A stretch of DNA of 64,000 bases from Echinarachnius parma (GCA_037951105.1 JBAMJV010003276.1:1-64000), one strand, 5' to 3'; shown: positions 36,300-47,577, numbered from the stretch's first letter. Program-made: numbers and translations. Notes: generated by a model not told the origin, from the sequence alone.

Positions 36300-36440
36300 T
36301 ATACAAAATTAATAATGTTTCGATTTATATAGCGCCTAATATGATTGATAATCATCTCTAACTCTAAGCGCTTTACAATGATAATATTACCCCCGGTCAT
36401 AGGATACAATGCAAACCAGCACACATTTTGTGCACCATCT
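36300..36440 (-). mobile_element. SINE/LINE tail
   Basis: It is a close relative of 18298-18437: TTCGATTTATATAGCGCCTA, ATGATTGATAATCATCTCTA and AAGCGCTTTACAAT are shared. The (ATT)n tail is degraded here. Confidence 0.65.
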
Positions 36441-36960
36441 CCACTCCCTGGGGGGCATTTTTTTCCAAGCGCTCATGGGCTAAAGAAGATCGTTCACATA
36501 AGGCTATACCCTACTTCTGGATTCCTTCATTCAATTGACATTTGTCACACACGCATCATATAAGCGTGTGTGTCCAAAATTACTATAGTGTAAGGTAAAT
36601 GGTTATCTCCATTTACAGTGTAGATGTGATGAAGGTAATCAATCATACTTATATATATAAAAAGCATGATTCTACTTGATGGTTAGCACGCATTCTAGTA
36701 ACGTGTTTTTATAAATGTTAACAGATTCTGACACAATATTACTCGTGTATATTTTAATAGTGTTGCTGACATACAATTCGAGCAAACAAGCTGTTTGTTT
36801 GTTGGTCTCGTGAAAGCAAACAAGAAGCACTTGTCTGATAACGACACTCTTACAAGGTAGCACGTGGGTTATGAGTTGTGATCGATTCAAGACAGACATG
36901 TTGAGATCGATTCAAAGCACACATTATTGTAATGGGATCGTTTAGCATAACATATACAGT
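36441..36960. other. Noncoding DNA
   Basis: No gene is seen. Two ATCGATTCA-type motifs occur at about 36880-36915, resembling motifs at 19400-19440 and 20260-20280, so this may be another dispersed repeat. Confidence 0.4.
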
Positions 36961-37350
36961 AGGTTTTCCCGCTCAATTTGAAACTGTTTTCTAAGGGTCA
37001 TTTAAATTCACAAATTGCCGCGTAATCGTTGGTATCGATCTTTCGAATTCCGAATAAGTGAAAACGAATTCATGCAGTCATGCATACGCATACGGTTTCG
37101 TGAATAGACGCAATAGTTCATTTACGTGCACTCGAATTCGCCAATGTGCAGAAGCGCCAGCGTGAACTACATGCCATTTTGAATGACCATTGATACAAAA
37201 TTATGCTCTTTGTGCACATTCAGACGTGATTTTGAACGACTATTTAGGAATTCGAATGTTGCTTTGACACGGCGATCGCAATTCGCGCGAATTCGTTTGC
37301 TCCTTATATCAATTTGATTGTCACAATAGCGAACTTGAGCGGGAAAACCT
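36961..37350. mobile_element. Family P MITE
   Basis: AGGTTTTCCCGCTCAATTTG pairs with TTGAGCGGGAAAACCT. The interior is crowded with CGAATTCG-type palindromes in both orientations. A second copy is 38714-39114. Confidence 0.8.
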
Positions 37351-37507
37351 GTATGTTAATTTAGTTTGTCTTAAATGGATATCCGGTACAATAGTCAAAG
37401 ATTTGCTCTATAAAGCACATCCGATCCGGGTTTGAAACCGAAACTCGGATGACTGCTGTCTCGTACACGTGCCTATGTATGGACATTGAACTTTCGGGGT
37501 AACCTTG

Positions 37508-37660
37508 CTAGTCATAAGGACCGGTAGTCATAAGGACCACTAGTCATAAGGACCGCTATTCATAACGTGTAACTTCCTATATATACGTGAAGGACCGCTA
37601 TTTATAAAACGAAAAGGGGGTCACTATTCATAATGGCATGAGGTATAGGAAGTTACACGT
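37508..37660. repeat. 15-bp minisatellite beside an inverted repeat
   Basis: TAGTCATAAGGACCG is repeated about three and a half times (37511-37560) with more diverged units after. CGTGTAACTTCCTATA (about 37577) is repeated inverted as TATAGGAAGTTACACG (about 37646). Confidence 0.75.
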
Positions 37661-38645
37661 TAAGATAATGAGGCAGAATTGAAGAATTTATAATTAGTTG
37701 ACCGACCTGTACGTGTCATTGTCCTACGTACTGAGCTAAAACACCAATGTTTTAAATCGAAATAACTAGGATAAATCGAATGATCTATAGAAAGAAAAGT
37801 ATTTATTAAACGACTAACATTCCAAACTTCATATTATTATTTATTTCGTATCAACCTGTCACATATAACAGGGTGAATTTTAAAGCCCAAGACCAGTTTC
37901 GGGAAAGTAGCCGAATACATCTATATTGATCAGTATTGTTGAATATGTATTGAAATAGGGCTTGTGTGGTGAAATCCGACCCTAAGCATCGTTAAATACA
38001 AAAATATCGGAAGAAATCAATATCCGCCTGTGAAATTCATAAATCCACCGCAAATTCAGATCCGTAAGTGCCGATAGCGCAGCGGGAGATATCGACAACG
38101 ACGAGAGAAGCCCGTATAGCGAAGAGCCTCGTGAACTGCACGTGGTACTAATACACGTAGCGTATGGGCGATTCCTCGTTGGCGATATATGTCCCATTGG
38201 GATCAATATATAATTTTGGATAATCCTATATTAGTATAATTATATTCTTTTACATTATTGGTAATAAGAGCTTCCATTTCATTTTTTTTAGAGGGGGGCG
38301 TTTCCAAAACTGGTCTTTACCTTTAAGGTTGAAAAGAAGATACGAAAAGCAAAAATTTTCAACGCAATTATATCGTAAAATAACTTATTATAAATGCTTG
38401 CGTCTCGGTAAATGTTTACATTATTGAAAAGGGTAAAGACTCGTTTTTGATGAGAAATGATTCGCATATTCATTACTATTTTAGAATAGTCAGGAGCTAG
38501 CAAAATATCACACGGGATCAAAAGATAACTGTGATTTCCGAAATTCCAGTTCTGTGATTGGCTCATTCAACTACTGACCACTGTTGCTGAGGTTGCTGAG
38601 GGACCATATCAACAGTCATTCGCACCTGACATTGCCCGCTTTGTC
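37661..38645. other. Noncoding DNA
   Basis: No gene is recognised. TTTTAAAGCCCAAGACCAGTTTCGGGAAAG (37880-37909 region) has a possible inverted partner around 38299-38335 (CCAAAACTGGTCTTTACCTT), hinting at an element of about 0.45 kb. Confidence 0.4.
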
Positions 38646-38713
38646 ACAGACTTGGTTGAATAGCCCACAAGATGCGCCTTATGCTTATACAGTAGTTTAT
38701 GTATCAATATTAT

Positions 38714-39114
38714 AGGTTTTCCCGCTCAATTTCGCGATTGTGTCAATCGAATTGATAATAGGAGCAAACGGATTCGCGCGATTTGCGATCGCCGTACCAA
38801 AGCAGCATTCGAATTCGTAAATAGTCGTTCAAAATCACGCAGGAGCAAGCGAATTTGCACAAAGTGCATACTTTTTCATCAATGGTCATTCGAATTCGCG
38901 AAAGGGCAGTTGATAGTTGGCTGCACATTCGCGAATTCGAATGCCCATAAATGAACTTCAGTGTCTATTCACGAAAGCGTGTGCGTATGCATGAATTCGC
39001 ATGCCCTTATTCGGATTCGGAATACCGATACCAACGATTATGCGACAACGCGCGAATTCGAATGACCATAAATGAATTCGATTGAAAAAAATGCAAAATT
39101 GAGCGGGAAAACCT
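38714..39114. mobile_element. Family P MITE
   Basis: The TIRs AGGTTTTCCCGCTCAATTT and AAAATTGAGCGGGAAAACCT match 36961-37350. The interior contains many TTCGAATTCG and CGCGAATTCG palindromes and repeated CCATAAATGAA. Sequences on both sides of this copy are related (TTGGTTGAATAGCCCACAA at 38652 and 39130). Confidence 0.8.
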
Positions 39115-39118
39115 ATAT

Positions 39119-39869
39119 TTGTCACGGAATTGGTTGAATAGCCCACAATATGCACATGATGCCCCTTATGCTTATACAGTATTTTATGTATCAATACTAT
39201 TTTCTCGTACTTCGATAGTTCCTTTTTCTTGTATATCTGTATACTGTACATGTATTATGTCAATGTTCATTTTTGTTTATACATGTATCAGCTTCTTAGC
39301 TGTTTTAATCAGATTTTGTTCAATACAACTATTTCAAGTCAATTCCATACAACACAGTTTCATTATTGTTGGGTCCCACAATAATTCAATAATTTTGAAC
39401 CAGCCATTACCAAAAAATGTAACACTCTTTTAAAAAACCTCAAGGAGGTGTGGGGTGGAGAGCTTTTATAATCGATTCAGTACCGCGTTTATAAATCGTG
39501 TAGTGTTTGAATCGATTACACGCTTTAAACGTATGACTGCGAACAAATCTCACACTTTTCTTCATTTTGTTAACATATTGCTATAAACAAATATGTTTTA
39601 ATTAATATCTTGTCAAAATAACTTTACAAATACATATTTAAGTAACATATAACATGTTATGGAAGATGCATGTAAATGAAAATCTGTGTAAAATGTCATT
39701 TTGTGTTAATAACTTACTGTATGTTATCACAAAGAAAATATATATTCAACTTCACTCGGTTCGATGTCACTCATCAGTTCATCATTTTCATGACCAATTA
39801 TCAGGTCATGATTTTTTGACAAACCGTTCACTAATCGAGTGAAGGTTTACATACCAACCCCTAACCCTA
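39119..39869 (+). repeat. MT repeat copy 1, M part
   Basis: It matches 47830-48540 along TTATGCTTATACAGTA, ACATGTATTATGTCAATGTT, TATCAGCTTC, GATTCAGTACCGCGTTTATA and GTTTACATACCAACCCCTAA. The copy is interrupted at 39870 by the THAP element and resumes at 45810. Confidence 0.8.
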
Positions 39870-39997
39870 AAGCCCGGCGCAGACAGAGCCGACTCGCCTC
39901 CGATCCGACTGGTTTTCAGTCAGGCTAGAGCATAGAGTTATGTATAGGTACTAGAGTGCGGACTCGGCCGAATCGCTGTGATAACGTGGAGCAGCGG

Positions 39998-40010
39998 CCG
40001 CCATTGTTTT
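39998..40010 (+). promoter_or_regulatory. YY1-type motif upstream of the THAP start
   Basis: CCGCCATTGTTTT lies about 60 bp before the ATG and resembles the YY1 core (CCGCCATNTT) common near starts of TATA-less animal genes. A similar GGCGG/CCGCC-ATTA block occurs inverted in the right TIR (about 45550-45558), so the TIR itself may supply the promoter. This is inferred from motif alone. Confidence 0.3.
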
Positions 40011-40068
40011 GTCGGGCAAAGTCGCATCAACCGTGGACAGCCAGCAAGTACCGTAGCAGACTTTCAAA

Positions 40069-41912
40069 ATGCCGATTTCGTGTATCGGTTGCAAGAACAG
40101 ATACGTGAAGGGAAGTGGCATAATCTTTCACAAGTAAGTTCCTTTACTAAGTAAGTTTATTGAATTTAATATTAACAATAATATAGCTGTCAGTGTCACA
40201 GTGTCAGTAGATATAGATATTTGACTTTGTGGCGCTAGTTCACAAGTGTACCCATACTTCGGCGCCGTCACCCTACGCGGCTAGCTACCCGTGACTCGCG
40301 CTTGATGAGTACCCTAAGGTAAGTAACTCGCGCTTGTGAAAACAGAATACCCTAACTTAACGTACCAAAAATCACCTAAATCGTCAACAATTGTTCAAAT
40401 AATGATCATGAATTTTGCCGACGCGTAATTTGACACAAAACGGCAAGGGTATTTTCAAACCGGCATTTGAAGATGAATTCTAAATATTCTGCGGTGGATT
40501 TTACAAGAATCTAACTTAAAGTACAGAAGTTTCCGCATTATCATTGACATTTGTGATGAGAAAACTTTGTTGTTCCATTGGTTTTGAGTGTAATATTCAT
40601 GAGCTTGAAAAAAAGGTGTCCATTATATTATATTTGTTTTGGTCTTTCTCTTTTTTATTATTTTAGGCTACCCCTTGGGCAATTCAGCATTGCTAAAACA
40701 GTGCTCGTGAAGATCAGCCGGGATGACTTCACACCAGGGAAATACCATTTTCTCTGCAGTGAACATTTCCTGAAAGAGGATTATATGAGAGGTGAGCTTC
40801 TCATTTTTGTTTTTAAGCATTTTATTATTGAACTACATATGATATTACCATATCATCATTCAGTCTAGATGTACATGTAGAAATATAATCTACAGATGTA
40901 GTACTAGTAGTACTTAGTAGCGGCATTATCATGATTTAAAGCTAGCCATGGGGGGGGGGGGGGCAGTAATTTCTGTGACACGGTTGAGCATACTCTCTAA
41001 TTCTTACTGGAGAGAATTATTATGATGCGGTCTGAGTTTGTACCGTGCAATGAACAAAGGACATGAATCCAAAATGACCTTGGCATTGCAGCAAATCTTG
41101 CACAGCTCGGTGAGTTAAGAGTGGTGACTTGAAATGATAGGCTGCAGGTTTAATTCCACATCAGTATCTGTTTTTTTTCTTCCTATAGTGTAAGTGAGGT
41201 AAGGATTGAAGTTGAAATACAAAAAAAAGGGTGTTAAAAAGAGTAGCAGGAAACGTTGGCACTTAGTTCTTGTAGTCCCGGTGACTGGTTTCACAATATG
41301 GTCTATCACTGGCGCCGGAACCATCCGAGCAAATAGTTTTTTTTACCTCATTTGCATATTTCTTTTTAGACCTTTTTGAAATTTATAACTAGGACTAAAT
41401 AATATCCTTTAGTCTCTATAGATGATAACAGGCGCAGGTTTTTTTGTGAGCATTTTTCAACACCCAGAGGACACGCATAATATTTTGTCATTGTTTATAT
41501 TATGCAAATGAGTTAAAATTTGATTATGGTTCCATTTGTAATTTATGTATGACAACTGAACTTTCTATGCTAATGCCTAAGTACATGAGTCTAACATTCA
41601 TTTACCAGGAAGAAAAACTAAATTTCCAAATGGTATGAATTATTCATGTTGTATTTTTGCTTTAATCTCATTGTAGGGATACACCCAAGGGACGAACAGG
41701 ATGTTACCTACCACTATCTTCTTCCACAAGCGGTACCCACCATCTTTCCAGAACACCCATCTCATAAGCAGTCCCACACCAGAAAGCGACCTCCTCCAAA
41801 ACACCGTACATCTGAAAGTAGTCCTCAGCCTCCCCCAAAAAAGCTGTATGATGTCACAAAGGAACACAGCTATTCCTCTCTACTGTTTCACTTGGTGAAA
41901 AGCTTGAGATGA
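40069..41912 (+). CDS. THAP-domain protein, three exons (40069-40133, 40667-40791, 41677-41912)
   Basis: The spliced product is 141 residues, with consensus splice sites (AA|GTAAGT, TTTTAG|G, AGAG|GTGAGC, TTGTAG|G) and consistent phases. Residues 1-87 form a THAP zinc-dependent DNA-binding domain: ligands C5, C8, C52 and H55 in the LCSEHF motif, conserved P24, and the terminal AVPTIF box at 82-87. The conserved Trp before the second ligand pair is not present (AKTVLVKISRDDF). A basic, proline-rich linker (about 94-120) follows. Residues 126-129 read EHSY, matching the [D/E]HxY HCF-1-binding motif that precedes a coiled coil in several THAP proteins. The frame then ends early: a neighbouring frame continues with SLGEKLEMTSQQLQNAKQQL, coiled-coil-like, so a 2-nt slip in the TCCTCTCT run (about 41874-41881) probably broke the gene. 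In P elements the THAP domain begins the transposase; no GTP-binding or RNase H-like part was found. Confidence 0.85.
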
Positions 41913-43675
41913 CAAGTCAGCAGCTACAGAATGCTAAACAGCAACTCAGAGTCAACATCTCGGGTCAAAGTTTTGCATGCTCATTGTTTTATGGCTCTAA
42001 TTCCAAATGTATTAACCAATTGTCCTGAAACCTGTTTCAAATGATCCAGGTAGAATGTCCTCTTTGATTTGAGGCCCTTGCTCTGTGTTTCATTCAGGAA
42101 TTTTGATTTTATAATCTTTTAAACTTGGTTAAAGTTTTGGTTAAAGTTTCAGAAAAGTGGCAATATGTACATGTGTGTACATATATACAGTACATGTATG
42201 CGAGAATGGCATACAGTAGTATATGTGCAGTTATAAATTCAGGCAGGGGTGTCCAATTATGGTCTAGACTGGTAAGAATATTGATAATATACCAAGGTTC
42301 ATGTCTGTAATTTCTGTGTAGATGTAGGTCAAAGGGTCAAGGGTCAATTGTACATTTCTATGTAGATTAGTGTGCAGTTAGTTGGTACCTGCATGTTTGG
42401 ATTTTTGAATTTTTTGTTCTTTTTAATATCAAAGAATTGATTTGTAATTGTTGCTGTCTTTTTTCTTTCTAAAAACTGAAAAGCCAGCTACACTTTGTAT
42501 GTTGCAGGAAAAAGCCTGCTCTGAGATACATGTACATCCAACTAGAGGTTTTCTTTTCCCACTGTATGCATACAACTCTTGTGGAAGTTATCCCAAACCT
42601 GGTGATTTTAGTGTGCCCACAATTTGAGAGATGCACAAAAAGTGAGAGCAACTAGTAATATAAATGGCTCAATATAGTAATAGATTCAATACTTTCTTTT
42701 ATTGGTATACTGATTTTATCTTCTTGCTGTTTCAATCAAACATCACACAAAATTCAATAAATATCTGTTTTCCTTGTCATCATGTCTACTGGAATCAGGG
42801 GCGGCGCCAGGGTGTTTGCTTAAATGCCTTGCAACTTCTGGGGGGGGGGGGGGGGTGTGACCTCCGACACATTTTTATTGACGTCTACACATTTCCCCCC
42901 AACTTTTAATAATGGGGTGGGGGGGCAATTGTTCCAGAATGAAGAGAAAAATAAACTGCCAAAATTAGCCCTCAATTGTCACAGTTAAATGTTGCGACCG
43001 CTCATAGGAGTTATTTTAGCCAAAATAATCTGAGAATCCTAAATTGGCAACATATGAACAGATTGAGGATCACCATTTTAGTGCAAATTGGCAACTTTTT
43101 AGATTGGAAAGAATAGCCAAATGTTCATATTTTATTTTGTCTATACAAAACTTTTTTTAATTTTATAAAAATAACGAAATTTCTGTATCCGATGTGATGA
43201 TACAATAGAGATTTATTCCATCATAAGCAATACATTAAATGTGGTCTTCGTTCTCAATGGGACTGTTCTTGTATCCCAGTAGTTTGTCTATGATAGGGTA
43301 AAATAGAAATTTAACATATTATACATGTATACGAGGTATAAAACATCTGCTCTTTGATTTAAAACCACCATTATGATGGACAAAACTATGAGAATTAACC
43401 AGAACTATTTATTTGAATTTGTTTGAATTGAATTTATCTATGGAACCATTGGGTTATTTCTCTAAGATCAATACATTTACATTTAGATCACATGTTCATT
43501 GATTGACTGTTTATTTAAATGAGTATAAATAATTGTGTATCGTGATTCGTGAATTGGCCTATAGCAATATTGAAATGTGAGAAATGCTGTGTCTGAGAAT
43601 CCTTTAATATTTTATGAGGAGATTAATGTGTGAACATACATGTACAATTATTTATTGAATGTAATGATTGAAGTA
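41913..43675. other. 3' region of the THAP element
   Basis: The out-of-frame coiled-coil continuation runs to a stop near 42028. Beyond it no further exon was recognised. A G-run (about 42840-42855) and ordinary AT-rich DNA fill the rest. Expected transposase domains of P-like elements are not visible. Confidence 0.5.
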
Positions 43676-43850
43676 CAGTGGAACCTTGTTATAACAAGGT
43701 CCTTGGACCAAGAAAATTGACTTGTTATATCAAGTTTCTCATTCAGGCTAAAAAAAAACAAATATAAAGAGTTGAGACCAGCAAATTACCTTGTTATATC
43801 AAGCGGGTTTTGTTGCTTATATCCGCCGTCTTTATAACGAGAGTCCACTG
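43676..43850. mobile_element. Family Q MITE inside the THAP element
   Basis: CAGTGGAACCTTGTTATAAC pairs with the complement of TTTATAACGAGAGTCCACTG. TA lies at both edges (43674-43675, 43851-43852). Confidence 0.8.
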
Positions 43851-43940
43851 TACAGTGTATTTGATTTTGTATATGTTCATTTTTTTTTTACTTTTAGAAA
43901 TGCGTCCATGAACCTGATTTTGTGAAAGGGCAAAAGACTA

Positions 43941-44383
43941 CATTTGTGACCTTACACCACAAAACGACCAATAAGTCGGGAAAACTGATTTTGCTGCTTT
44001 TCATAAAACATTAAAATAGGAGTCATTACCTTTAAAATGGTATATCATTCGTCATATTTGGACTAAGCAAACCCTCTCAAAATGAACACCAAAGATTTGG
44101 AATATGTCTGAAGCAGTTTTAAAATAAGGTAGAAATGGGCCATTTAAAAGATCAGTTTCCATTAAAGCGCTGTAATAAGATTACATTTATTGGATGAAAA
44201 AATAATATTTAAACATGATTTCCAACGCTCAAAATGTTACAGAAGCTAGATTAAGATCTGCTTATTCAGGAAATACCAAAATCCTAAATCTCATATTTTA
44301 AACCAAATTTTATTATTTTAGCTAATAACAGAGAAACTATCTGAGCGACATAACGGTCGTTTTGTGGTGAAAGGTCACATTTG
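43941..44383. mobile_element. 443-bp TIR element inside the THAP element
   Basis: CATTTGTGACCTTACACCAC continues into AAAACGACC; its inverse is GGTCGTTTTGTGGTGAAAGG followed by TCACATTTG. The interior is noncoding. The superfamily is not assigned because target duplication is unclear. Confidence 0.75.
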
Positions 44384-44568
44384 ATTTAGGAAATTTTCTG
44401 CAATGAACAAAAAGTGTGCTGATATGATTTGATAGATTGATGGATGAGTGGCATGCTTGGAGGATGGATACATGAATGGTTGGTTGAATGGATTGTTGAA
44501 TGTGTGGGAAAATACAAAGCTTATTTTGAATTTTAAATTGAAACTTTCTGTCAAGAGAGAATGGTGCC

Positions 44569-44570
<2 letters not shown>

Positions 44571-44600
<30 letters not shown>
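44571..44600. repeat. (CA)n microsatellite
   Basis: About 15 uninterrupted CA units. A C-run follows at about 44719-44736. Confidence 0.95.
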
Positions 44601-44603
<3 letters not shown>

Positions 44604-44770
44604 AATCCATAACAATACAATAGTGAAGGGCATGTTCCATCGCGTAATAAATCCAGGCTTGACACTATGGCTTCAAGTGAACAAAATAAAGAGAATACTT
44701 ATAGTATAGAACAATTACCCCCCCCCCCCCCCCCCAACAACAAAAAAATAAAAAATCTATATATACTATA

Positions 44771-45271
44771 CGCACAAAAAGTTCCGCAATCGAGGTTTGC
44801 GCATTAATAACTTTTCTATTAGGTTATTACCATTGATAAATTTGGTATCATTAAAAAGAGTGAATTCTCCCCTTTACATTGATATAACATTTGCTATGAG
44901 TATTTCATCATGGAGTGTGCATTACATCCGAATGTAGGGCAAAGTAAAAAATGAAATGTTGCAAAATGCACTGATTTTGTCAACAGTGTGCCTTCCTTTT
45001 GTTTGAAGATTAAAACGTGGCTTACCTCACCCCCATTCAAGCCAACGAAGGCACTCTGTTGAGAAAATCAGTGCATTTTGCAACATTTCACTTTTGACTT
45101 TGCCCTACATTTGGATGCAATGCACATTCCATGATAAAATATTCTTAGCAAATGTTATATCACTGTAAAGAGGAGGATTCACGCTTTCCAATGATACCAG
45201 ATTTATGAATGGTAATAGCGTAATAAAAAAGTTATTAATGTGCAAACCTCGATTGCGGAACTTTTTGTGCG
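44771..45271. mobile_element. 0.5-kb fold-back MITE inside the THAP element
   Basis: CGCACAAAAAGTTCCGCAAT continues CGAGGTTTGC; the inverse occurs at the right end. The two halves pair over about 230 bp each, e.g. TTGCAAAATGCACTGATTTT with AAAATCAGTGCATTTTGCAA, around a short centre near 45010-45030. Confidence 0.85.
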
Positions 45272-45302
45272 AGGTATATATGCACATTAAATATGTATAT
45301 AA

Positions 45303-45376
45303 AACAACGAGAATAAATGAAATACTCCGTGGAAAATTTGTTTTTTCCACGGAGTATTTCATTTATTCTTGTTGTT
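45303..45376. repeat. Near-perfect hairpin, about 34-bp arms
   Basis: AACAACGAGAATAAATGAAA followed by TACTCCGTGGAAAA pairs with TTTTTCCACGGAGTA and TTTCATTTATTCTTGTTGTT around a loop of about 5 nt. The stem has one mismatch. Size fits a tiny MITE or a small hairpin RNA; expression is unknown. Confidence 0.8.
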
Positions 45377-45817
45377 TCTATACATTTCGACTCTGAGCAG
45401 TACATGTATATATATATGTTTATAATTTTTCATTGTAATTTTCAGGTTGTGTCTTGCGAAATCAAGGCCAAACACCGACTTGTATCATCAGTCAGTGCGA
45501 AGGGCATGTGCAGCGCGTGCGGAGACTCTCAGCAATTGCCCGACATAATAATGGCGGACTATGCTCCATGCGCTCACAGAGCCTTTGCGCGCGAGCCATT
45601 GCGAGTCCGCACTCTAGTACCTATATATAACTCTATGGGCTAGAGTCAGTTTCGCTCAGTCGGAGCCGATATAACATGTTGAATCGGCCTGGAATGACCT
45701 CCGACTGGAGTTTAACTGAAAAAATCGAAGTCCTGAGGCAGCACATACTGAGTTAATCAGGCTGAAAACCAGTTGGATCGGGTCGAGTCGGCTCTGTCTG
45801 CGCCGGGCATAACCCTA

Positions 45818-46570
45818 CGGGAGTTCGTTCTTACAAATAGACCGCTTATGTAATGTATGCAAATAATATGCGTATGACGTCAGACACCCCGTTGCCAAGC
45901 TTAACAATAGTAACTAGGTCCGGCAAGCTCCGGCAAACTTAGCTTGCCGGACCTAGGAGTCTTACGTCATACGCATATTATGTGCATACATTACACAAGC
46001 GGTCTATTGCGCATGCGCAAATTTCTGAGACGAAAATTCTTTGTACAAAAACATAGATATTGCCCGTTGCAATTATTGTCACATTTGAAACGTGTTTTCA
46101 CGGGAAATTTGGCTCGAAGTCAGTAATGTTTTGTTTTTTTTCAGAATTAATCAAAATGGACATCTCATATGGGTAAGACTGATTTTTTTATAGATTTATT
46201 TGTTCTATTTATTTTCGGATATTAACAAAAAATGCCAACGTTCGTATCGGGGCTGTTATTGAAACCGAAACGTCCCCATACGTAGATTTTTGTGTCCTGT
46301 TTTCTTTTAAGTCTGGAAAAATGGGCAAAGATATGATTTTTATTATAAAAAATGCTTATTTAGCCTGCTTTAAGTTTGAACATTAAAGTGATTATATTAC
46401 TCATTGCGGATATGGTATCGGAAAAGATATCGGAAAAGATATTGGAAAAGTTATTCCTTGTTGACCACATTGCGAGACACGAATATCACTAGCGATATCT
46501 TTTCCGATTTTATGTAAAGTGAATGGTTATATTTATAAGGTAATTTTTCTTGTCAGGTCTTTAAAATGTA
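45818..46570 (+). repeat. MT repeat copy 1, T part, with R hairpin insertion
   Basis: It resumes the host repeat after the THAP element (GGGAGTTCGTTCTTACAAAT). About 45842-46007 is a fold-back: GACCGCTTATGTAATGTATG pairs with CATACATTACACAAGCGGTC around a GGTCCGGCAAGCT hairpin. The fold-back is absent from copy 3 (CTTACAAATTGCGCATGCGC across the site). T-part landmarks are CACGGGAAATTTGGCTCGAA and GGGCAAAGATATGATTTTTA. A short ATCGGAAAAGAT repeat lies at 46408-46450. Confidence 0.7.
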
Positions 46571-46856
46571 ACGACACGCAAGCACATTTCTTGGATAGAG
46601 AGGGACGTACAGAGCAGTAAGTTCGACTAGATTCTTGTCTACATGTGTGCTAAATGCAGCGTTAAAGTTGCGCGGACTAGACATATAGAGGGCCGGGGAA
46701 AAATTACTCAGCCGCCCGCATTGGGCCGCGCCATGACAGTCAACTAGGCTAGAACGGACGTGCAGCTAAAAGGAGATACCATTAGTTTGTACCGACGGCG
46801 CGTCTCGTGCGTAGCGCGCGTAATATGACTAGCGTCCTCTATTTGCCTTGTCCGCG

Positions 46857-47212
46857 GAGGGCGCTCTCTAAAAAGGCATTGTTTTCAACAATTTTCATAC
46901 AAAATAATGCATGTAATGTTCTATTTAAATCATGTTTTAGTAGAGAGATAACCAACATCTATTTAAAACACACTTTCGAAGATTTTTGAAAAAAAGTGTA
47001 CATTTATTTAATTTTTGGAAAAAGTCATCTAATTATTTGGGCCCCAAATAATGATAACATCAGATATATTTATTTTTAGCCTATTTCATCCGTTTCTGGA
47101 CCGATTTTGACCAAATAAAGTTTATTCTGCCATTAAAATTGCATGTTCTCTCAAATTTGACACTCATTTTATCATTACCTCACACAAAAGTTGTGATGTG
47201 CAACTACCCCTT
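46857..47212. mobile_element. Family A MITE, one end missing
   Basis: It runs from GAGGGCGCTCTCTAAAAAGG through the shared ATGCATGTAATGTT, ATTTGGGCCCCAAATAAT and CCAAATAAAGTTTATTCTGC blocks to ACTACCCCTTT. Confidence 0.7.
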
Positions 47213-47577
47213 TGATGCCCACAGATGGCATCCTTTCAACCCAACTGTTTTACGAATCACGCGCTTTTGAGGATTTTTATAAAAAGTGATAAGGGCGCAC
47301 CGGACCGCTACAAACCGATTTCGCATATCGAGCAAACATGCGAACCGCGCCTGCTTTGCGCATGCGCGCAGGGACCGAGCGCGCTTAACGCCCTTCTCAC
47401 TTTCAACGAAATCACAGAGAGCCGTTAACGCCCTTTGATAATATTGGTCTATGTTATTTGAAAAATTGGTACATGTACAAGGTACAGGAAAATATAACTC
47501 AATTTCTGAAATATCACCAACAAAATCCACTTATCGCCCTTATTTTCTGTTTTAGTTGTATGATATGATGCCCCTTA

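Larger units (their letters stand above)
39870..45809 (+). mobile_element. THAP-gene transposon, P-element-like
   Basis: The terminal AGCCCGGCGCAGACAGAGCC..GACTCG at the left is repeated inverted at the right (CGAGTCGGCTCTG..CGCCGGGC). Inverted similarity continues inward, with the left arm partly deleted: the TATAGGTACTAGAGTGCGGACTCG block at 39949-39975 pairs with 45604-45632, followed by a GCCGCCATT/AATGGCGG block. TAACCCTA occurs directly outside both ends (39862-39869 and 45810-45817), an 8-bp target duplication. P elements are known for THAP-domain transposases and 8-bp duplications; hAT elements also duplicate 8 bp. Only the THAP and linker part of a protein can be read, so this copy is either a decayed P-like element or one carrying a host THAP gene. 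Its right half has itself been hit by at least three smaller elements. Confidence 0.75.

Noticed and set aside
44337..44665. Frames containing VCVCVCVCVC
   Set aside because: Translation of the (CA)n microsatellite.
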